This document shows, piece after piece, positions 59,375 to 64,000 of a stretch of 64,000 bases of DNA. Numbering within the stretch: position 1 is the first letter of the stretch; each line of letters starts with the position of its first letter. The position numbers and the translations under genes are program-made. The notes beneath the pieces were generated by a model. That model was not told where the DNA came from. It did no database searches and was given only the letters and a program-made list of their open reading frames with translations. Source of the stretch: Zygnema cylindricum (lineage: Eukaryota; Streptophyta; Zygnematophyceae; Zygnematales; Zygnemataceae); the NCBI GenBank assembly GCA_037447655.1, contig JBBHKE010002856.1:25553-89552 (forward strand), in the 5' to 3' direction.

Positions 59375-62300
59375 TCTCTCCCTCTCTCTCTCTCGCTCTC
59401 TCTCTCACACTTTGAAACATTCTTCGCAATATTTACTGCTCTCTCTCTCTCTCTCTCTTTCTTTCACTTGTGCAGAATGCTTTTGGCTGTCGGTTCTCTT
59501 GCAAGTCGATTCCAGTCGTCCAACGATGTACTTCTTCTTTCTAAGGTATGAGAGTCTCCGGATACTCATTTTGTTTTTTAAATTTTCTTCTACTAAAGTG
59601 TGTTGTTGGTTCAAAATATGACTCCTTTTTACTCGAATCTGGTCCGCTGTCTTCTTAGGTGTCAGTTCCTGTGCAGGTCTGTTTCAAAGCCATCATCTCT
59701 ATTAAAGGGCGGGGAGGGGGAGTGGAAGTGAAAATTAGGAAGCTGACTGAATTGGTACCAATCTGGTTTTAGGTAGTTTTCAGGGTCTTTTTAAAATAAG
59801 CTTTTACTCATTTAAGTAGATGGATTTCCTTTTTGAACGGGACTGTACTTTCAGGATTCCTTCGGTTGAATCAAGTTTTCTTTCAAATGAGAACTGAGAG
59901 TAACTGTTCTCAGCGAAAACTTGGAGCAAAAGCGCTTTTCCATGTGGAGATTGTAGGGTTATTTCTTAATTGAATAATTTTTCCTATGTGCAGGCTGTTC
60001 TCCCAGTACTTGAGAAATGGCTAAGAACAGGATGGGACCCAAATGCTTCTTTATCTTCTCAAGTTTCCGAAGAAACTCAACTGCCACAAACTATTACCTT
60101 GGAACAGGAGCTCCTCGATCTTTTGGAACAATGTTGGAAAAGCCTATTATTAGGAGTGCAAAAGTGTCATCCTCGTCTCCAATTCGACTCTGGATTGCTC
60201 TCGCTTTTGGCTTCTACTCTCTCTGTTGCATTCTTACATCCTTGTACAAGCCTAGCGAATGCGACTGTTGAATTTTGGGAAAAAACATTTGGAAAAATAG
60301 GAGCATCTATAGCTGGAAAAAGTGGAATGGTTTTGAGTTATCCTTCTTGTCTCGTACCTGTCTTAAAGGTCTTAAAACGCAAGTCAACCATCAGTTTTCC
60401 ATGTTGGAACCCTGAGATCGAAACCAATGGAAATAATAAAGATGCAGAGTTTTTTGACAGAATGGATTCAAATGAAAAGGGAAAATTGCGCGCAGGTCCA
60501 AAGTCACGACCAAAAGCCCTGGTGATACGAAATGCTCGCGGAGTAAAACAAGCGCTTCTCAACAGTGAAATAGGGAAGGTTCCGATTGTGGTAGACAAAA
60601 AGTCTTCCAAGGATGTCTTTCCAGTAGTTGACCCTTTGGCAGCAGCAAAACCTTGGGTTGGAAAAACCGGGTCACGAATTCTTCAAGGTTTTCTTCATGA
60701 ACAGGAAACCCGTCGACAAGAGGCAATGGAAGCTACCCACAACGCTCAAACAGGAAGTACGGAATGGAAACCAGAAAAGGAGAATGAATGTGAAAGGATA
60801 AGTAGTCCGAATCAGATGGAACCGGACAGAGTTATTTCAGAGGGGGAGACTTTGGTAACCCAAGCTTACCAAGGTTCTGAAAAAGTTCAGTTAGAGGCTA
60901 CAGAAAAAACGAGTTGTTCTTCGATCGAAAATCCAGAGAACTCTTCTACTCCGAAGTCTAATTCCGAAGTCAAAATTTCAGATCAAGAAGGAGAGAAATC
61001 AGGGGAAGTTGGAGATGGAGAAAGCTCGGCTCGCACAAGGGGTTTAGATGCTGAAATTTTAAAGAGTCCAGAAGAGAGAAGGAGATTGAGTACGGCTTTT
61101 CTGTATCGCAGCTTGGGAATAACTTTTGAGAAAAATCAACCTGATTCGTTGATTTCGGAAGAAAACGCGTATGTTTCATTTGAGAGTCCTTTTAACTCCA
61201 CATCTATCAACGATGAAGCAAAGAATGATAATAATGTAGAAGATAATGTGGATGATTTGCCGTCTGGATTAACAAAAAAAACAACAAATGGGGAAGATGT
61301 AGAATCGTTAAAAATCCGAAAAAGGCATCGGTTTCAGCAAGATAGTCCTGATGACTATACTGTAGTTCCTGGCGCTCAAAAGAAAGCGAAAGTTTATTTA
61401 ACACAACATCAGAAGGAGGTGAAAGCAGCTCAGAAAGGACAAGGGCCGGAAGTGGGAGGAGGAGGGATGGTCCATGGAACTGGAGGAGTATTGAATGGAA
61501 CAACAGAAGGTTCACTACAAAATAATATGTGGTGGGAAGATACTCAAGACACAAGGCATAGTGGGAGTCAAAAAGTATGTGGATCTCCCACACTTCCGGA
61601 ATCGATATCTTGTAAGAAGAGAGGTCCATCGGATGAGACTCCCATCGATAGAAGAGAGGAAAATGAGGGAGAATTCAGGAATGGAGAACGTACAGGAACT
61701 TGTGTCCGTACGGTCGGTTTTATTAAGAGACAGAAAGCAACCAATGGAGGAAATTCTATCGATATGCCATCTGAGAGTTCAGGAGGGAAATGGAAAGAAT
61801 TGAGTAGAATCACGAGTGGGACGTCTCTTTCACGCTGCAATTTTATTCAGTCGAGTATGGATCGAGACAAGCAAGAGAGAGGGAGAGGGGGAGAGAGGGA
61901 AGAAGAGACAATGAATGTCGAGAAGAAATTTTCTGGTGCAGTGGAATCGGCAAGTGGAAGACAAGAAGAAGATGAAGATATGGGAAAAGAAAAAGGATTT
62001 ACGGTTCTGTTTGATGAACATCAAGCCAAACAAAGGAGAGTCAGCCAGATAGGTTCTGTTGCAGATTTTGAAAACCAGGAGAACATCAGCAATCCAGAAA
62101 TTATTTCTAAAGTTGGCGCCTCCAATCCCATGGGAAAAGTACCCATTTTTTGTGAATCTCAGGTTAGCAAAGACTTACCGAGGGCAGTGGAGAAAGAGAT
62201 TGGAGTCGATGCCAGTAATGAAGTCGAAAGTCGATCTAGACCTTTTCAACTGACTTCTGATGTGCCAGAGGGGGAGGTTACGATTAATAGTGATCATGTG

Positions 62301-63173
62301 GAGGAGACAATGACAGAACAAGAGTGTGAGGAAACGCAACAAGTTGTTTACTTAACCCCAGAGACAGTTCCTTACGGAATGCCCTCTCAATCCACGCCGG
62401 TAGAATCGAACTCAGGCCTTCACTCAAGAACTGAGGAAGTAGTAGTGGGATTGGGAGTTGAAGAAACAACTGAAGTCAAAGCAGTAGAAGATTTGAAAGA
62501 AGCAAAAATGAAGGATGTGGATGAAGAGAAAACAGAAGCAAAACAGGTAAAAGATGAGGAAGTAGATCCGGGAAAAGGTGAGGAAGTAGAGGGAGAAGAG
62601 AAAAGGACAAAGTTAGGGACGAAAGCACTGCTGTCAGAGCAACTGCCTATTCCTACCAATGATGTGCGGATAACAGATAGTCGAAAACATTTCGTTCAAG
62701 CGAACAGAAGAGCGAAGAGTATGGTTAGGTCTCCCACTTCCTCTCCTCCTCCTCCCTCTGAGGCAATCTTATCCAAGCCACTGACTCCTTGTGTTTACAG
62801 AGAAACAGTGCAAAAGATGTGTGAAGTAAAAATTACGACTTCAGATTCTCGGCATCCGCAAATGAGAAACCTTCGTAAACCGAAAGATTCCGAGTTGACG
62901 AGGAGAGAAACGATGGATTCCATGATAGAAAGACTGAAGCAAGTTTCAAGCGATTTGAGAAGCAATTTGGGAAAACGTAAATTCGATGACAATTCTTTAG
63001 TGGATTTGCTCGACGAACATGGAAAACTTGCAACAGCCATGGAGGAAATATCCACATTACAAACGTATCTGGCTTCATCCTCCAGTAACATTAGTGCGAG
63101 TTTGCGGAAACGTTTGGGAAAAAAAGCAAAAAAAGAGAGGAAAGAGAGACGGGTGGCGGCATTAATGTCTTAA
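51160..63173 (+). CDS. RIF1: RIF1-like telomere/replication-timing protein (12 exons recovered)
   Basis: Exons 51160-51305, 51821-51937, 52185-52252, 52732-52793, 53043-53192, 53724-53900, 54537-54764, 55247-55310, 56553-58410, 58656-58703, 59476-59545 and 59994-63173 join with consistent phases into 2,055 residues plus stop. The start exon was not found. The N-terminal half is an all-helical HEAT-like array typical of Rif1 (LGAWCLSQQQLP, ALIHAVDNPMGSLAVAVESF, VLRAWAWIVRLLG, MRTWGYLL-like repeats). The C-terminal half is polar, with LTQHQKEVKAAQKGQ and a final basic helix region (SMIERLKQVSSDLRSNLGKR). RIF1 controls replication timing through PP1 recruitment and acts at telomeres and breaks in other eukaryotes; the plant role is inferred. 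RTVGF at 61707-61721 is a possible PP1 docking motif. Confidence 0.87.
51821..51937 (+). CDS. RIF1: RIF1 exon b
   Basis: The exon reads LLALQAVPDNEETNNELCLF and LEPLLSILRRDMYSKNEE, a helical pair. It is flanked by CTGCAG and GTGAGT. Confidence 0.8.
52185..52252 (+). CDS. RIF1: RIF1 exon c
   Basis: The exon reads AGLAMKALGYFLHHKTFVAA and CT, the A-x-x-A-L-x-x-L-G-x repeat typical of the Rif1 N-terminus. The donor GTGACG is weak. Confidence 0.8.
52732..52793 (+). CDS. RIF1: RIF1 exon d
   Basis: This 62-nt exon (DESARANLLAVEEIITTTNM, then K) has phase 1 in and phase 0 out, between GTTAGCAG and GTATAA. Confidence 0.78.
53043..53192 (+). CDS. RIF1: RIF1 exon e
   Basis: Fifty codons include LCSLGAWCLSQQQLP and ALIHAVDNPMGSLAVAVESF, the best conserved plant Rif1 block. 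A (GT)n run of about 20 bp lies just upstream (52987-53007). Confidence 0.88.
53724..53900 (+). CDS. RIF1: RIF1 exon f
   Basis: Fifty-nine codons read ALIKLVNSYPDEMCKESVIW and APLICRQMLSEEKM, ending in PAPAPLSV before GTACGT. Confidence 0.85.
54537..54764 (+). CDS. RIF1: RIF1 exon g
   Basis: Seventy-six codons include VLTVLRAWAWIVRLLGRKLV, NCLLKIPESTFLSPDQPVRI and ATQ. This HEAT-like block is shared by plant Rif1 proteins. Confidence 0.88.
55247..55310 (+). CDS. RIF1: RIF1 exon h
   Basis: This 64-nt exon reads VAWQALIDNFIAGGAAPGGK and G, with phase 1 out and donor GTAAGA. Confidence 0.82.
55311..56552 (+). other. RIF1 intron h-i
   Basis: This 1.2-kb AT-rich intron has no feature of note apart from a C-rich run near 56305. 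The acceptor TAGTACAG is preferred over TTGTAG, five bases upstream, because the latter gives an immediate stop. Confidence 0.6.
56553..58410 (+). CDS. RIF1: RIF1 exon i (1.86 kb)
   Basis: The exon encodes 618 full codons, starting VTQPSSKRLALLMMPLTNSM and including MACFRTWGYLLNRLEDYV, VIVQPMLDVI and a second helical region around AVELCTMMAESNDIKDFG. It continues the HEAT-like solenoid. It ends VVSR before GTATTC. Confidence 0.87.
58656..58703 (+). CDS. RIF1: RIF1 exon j
   Basis: This 48-nt micro-exon reads LLDTSRSPDYRDEAK between TTCTACAG and GTAAGG. The phases join both neighbours. Confidence 0.78.
59286..59462. repeat. (CT)n microsatellite next to a RIF1 acceptor
   Basis: CT dinucleotide runs (59286-59408 and 59438-59460) form the pyrimidine-rich tract leading to the acceptor at 59474-59475. 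Confidence 0.92.
59476..59545 (+). CDS. RIF1: RIF1 exon k
   Basis: This 70-nt exon reads MLLAVGSLASRFQSSNDVLL and LSK, after CTTGTGCAG and before GTATGA. Confidence 0.82.
59994..63173 (+). CDS. RIF1: RIF1 terminal exon (3.2 kb)
   Basis: The exon encodes 1,059 residues. It begins AVLPVLEKWLRTGWDPN and finishes the solenoid (HPCTSLANATVEFWEKTFG). A long disordered, phospho-site-rich region follows, with LSTAFLYRSLGITF, KAKVYLTQHQKEVKAAQKGQ and a basic C-terminal helix block. It stops at TAA 63171-63173. Confidence 0.9.
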   Translation, partial: AVLPVLEKWLRTGWDPNASLSSQVSEETQLPQTITLEQELLDLLEQCWKSLLLGVQKCHPRLQFDSGLLSLLASTLSVAFLHPCTSLANATVEFWEKTFGKIGASIAGKSGMVLSYPSCLVPVLKVLKRKSTISFPCWNPEIETNGNNKDAEFFDRMDSNEKGKLRAGPKSRPKALVIRNARGVKQALLNSEIGKVPIVVDKKSSKDVFPVVDPLAAAKPWVGKTGSRILQGFLHEQETRRQEAMEATHNAQTGSTEWKPEKENECERISSPNQMEPDRVISEGETLVTQAYQGSEKVQLEATEKTSCSSIENPENSSTPKSNSEVKISDQEGEKSGEVGDGESSARTRGLDAEILKSPEERRRLSTAFLYRSLGITFEKNQPDSLISEENAYVSFESPFNSTSINDEAKNDNNVEDNVDDLPSGLTKKTTNGEDVESLKIRKRHRFQQDSPDDYTVVPGAQKKAKVYLTQHQKEVKAAQKGQGPEVGGGGMVHGTGGVLNGTTEGSLQNNMWWEDTQDTRHSGSQKVCGSPTLPESISCKKRGPSDETPIDRREENEGEFRNGERTGTCVRTVGFIKRQKATNGGNSIDMPSESSGGKWKELSRITSGTSLSRCNFIQSSMDRDKQERGRGGEREEETMNVEKKFSGAVESASGRQEEDEDMGKEKGFTVLFDEHQAKQRRVSQIGSVADFENQENISNPEIISKVGASNPMGKVPIFCESQVSKDLPRAVEKEIGVDASNEVESRSRPFQLTSDVPEGEVTINSDHVEETMTEQECEETQQVVYLTPETVPYGMPSQSTPVESNSGLHSRTEEVVVGLGVEETTEVKAVEDLKEAKMKDVDEEKTEAKQVKDEEVDPGKGEEVEGEEKRTKLGTKALLSEQLPIPTNDVRITDSRKHFVQANRRAKSMVRSPTSSPPPPSEAILSKPLTPCVYRETVQKMCEVKITTSDSRHPQMRNLRKPKDSELTRRETMDSMIERLKQVSSDLRSNLGKRKFDDNSLVDLLDEHGKLATAMEEISTLQTYLASSSSNISASLRKRLGKKAKKERKERRVAALMS

Positions 63174-64000
63174 AGAATTTTGTATCTAGCATCATAATGT
63201 TTTTGGTTTCTGAAGACGTATTGAAGCAAGAAGTGTTAAAAATGTACGGAGGAGGAGACTTGTGTTTGGGACAAATGAAGAAGAGACACACTACCTTGTT
63301 TTGTTCATAGTGTATAGCAAATTCATAGATAATAAAGCTCACATATATAGAGTAGTTACATTCTTCTGTATGGTAGTTTCTCCTTTGAAGTTGTTGCATG
63401 AGTTGGGGCATGGAGAGACCATCCAGTCGAAAAAAATATAGATGTGCACACGTAAAAATAAGCATTTTGACCCTCCAGTCATAGAAGATATGCAGAAGAC
63501 TAAATAATTTGGTCGTTTTTAACAATTAACGTGTGGAACTTCATCATAAATAGAAATGTTTGTCGAAGTACAGAAGTTTAAACTGATCTTTTCCAAATGT
63601 ATGAGAACTCAATGTTTTTTTTTTCATTAGTGACGACTTCTCAATTCTTTGTTTTGTTGCACTGCTTCATCCAGGCTACAAACAACCAAATATTGGAAAT
63701 GTATTAAAAGTATTTAAGGACACATAGACATAGTAGGAACATCCTACGGCTTTATTATGTCAATGAACCAAATAGGAAGCTTCGACCAACCACCTTTCTA
63801 TGCCTCAATTGCATGTTTGTACGGTCTTCAGTTGTAACTTTCCCCTGGCCACTTGTGCAATCAGCTGTCGACAACTCTTAATCCCTCTCTAGGTTGATCC
63901 TTCAATCTAAAACAACTACATATAACGTTCTTGCCATAAGTTAGGGACAATGAATTGTAATGAATCTTTAAAGAGCGAAGGCAACCAATACATGCACCCC
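63174..64000. other. 3' flank of RIF1
   Basis: This is AT-rich sequence. An antisense frame overlapping the RIF1 end and this flank has no family features, and no other gene is visible. Confidence 0.45.
63331..63336 (+). promoter_or_regulatory. AATAAA polyadenylation signal of RIF1
   Basis: The hexamer lies 158 bp after the RIF1 stop in an AT-rich context. Confidence 0.5.

Noticed and set aside
63091-63525. 144-residue minus-strand frame overlapping the RIF1 3' end
   Set aside because: It has no recognisable motif, is antisense to a confident exon, and its composition is like the flank.

Overview
The window is nuclear DNA of a streptophyte (plant lineage). The evidence is GT-AG split genes of plant type and long AT-rich introns. 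The encoded proteins are an AXR4-like ER alpha/beta-hydrolase-fold protein, an Agenet/TDBD/PHD/GNAT protein of the IDM1/ROS4 family and a plant-type RIF1. The intergenic DNA is full of LTR and TIR elements. Very long purine runs that read as REGG or EKE protein, and the repeat-rich introns, would fit a charophyte alga such as Chara. That placement is an inference.

Layout. (1) 42-1697, minus strand: large first exon of an AXR4-like gene whose C-terminal exon lies off the left edge. (2) 2206-5490, plus strand: a three-exon LYR-motif mitochondrial assembly factor, divergently transcribed from the AXR4-like gene across about 0.5 kb. (3) About 10.2-30.8 kb, plus strand: a giant PHD/acetyltransferase gene with at least ten exons. 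Its usual Agenet-TDBD-PHD-PHD-GNAT core is followed by a charged, low-complexity tail of about 2,380 residues, 1,998 of them in one 6-kb exon. (4) About 31-50.5 kb: gene-free. A roughly 4.2-kb sequence is present twice (32.0-41.2 kb and 46.3-50.5 kb). Copy A is split by a 5-kb LTR retrotransposon and copy B carries a small Mutator-like MITE, so each copy supplies the empty site for the insertion in the other. Tourist-like elements, a second Mutator-like element and a 10-N assembly gap beside a 62-bp tandem repeat lie in or between them. (5) 51160-63173, plus strand: RIF1, twelve exons recovered, start exon not found.

The most unusual signal is in the PHD/GNAT gene. Edges of its exons together with the adjoining splice site have been copied locally at least twice, and perhaps three times: the second PHD exon and its donor occur in about eight decayed copies in the next intron; the acceptor and start of the last GNAT exon recur as 64-bp units; and a 12-base exon-start motif recurs 102 bp upstream of its exon. 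Another GNAT exon sits between two oppositely oriented minisatellite arrays. Two weak points are stated openly: the exon with the middle ligands of the first PHD finger was not found, and the only 5' exon candidate has an in-frame TGA.

The genes do not form a pathway. Chromatin acetylation/demethylation targeting (IDM1 family), replication timing and telomere biology (RIF1), auxin-carrier trafficking (AXR4) and respiratory-complex assembly (LYR) are ordinary plant housekeeping roles that happen to be neighbours.
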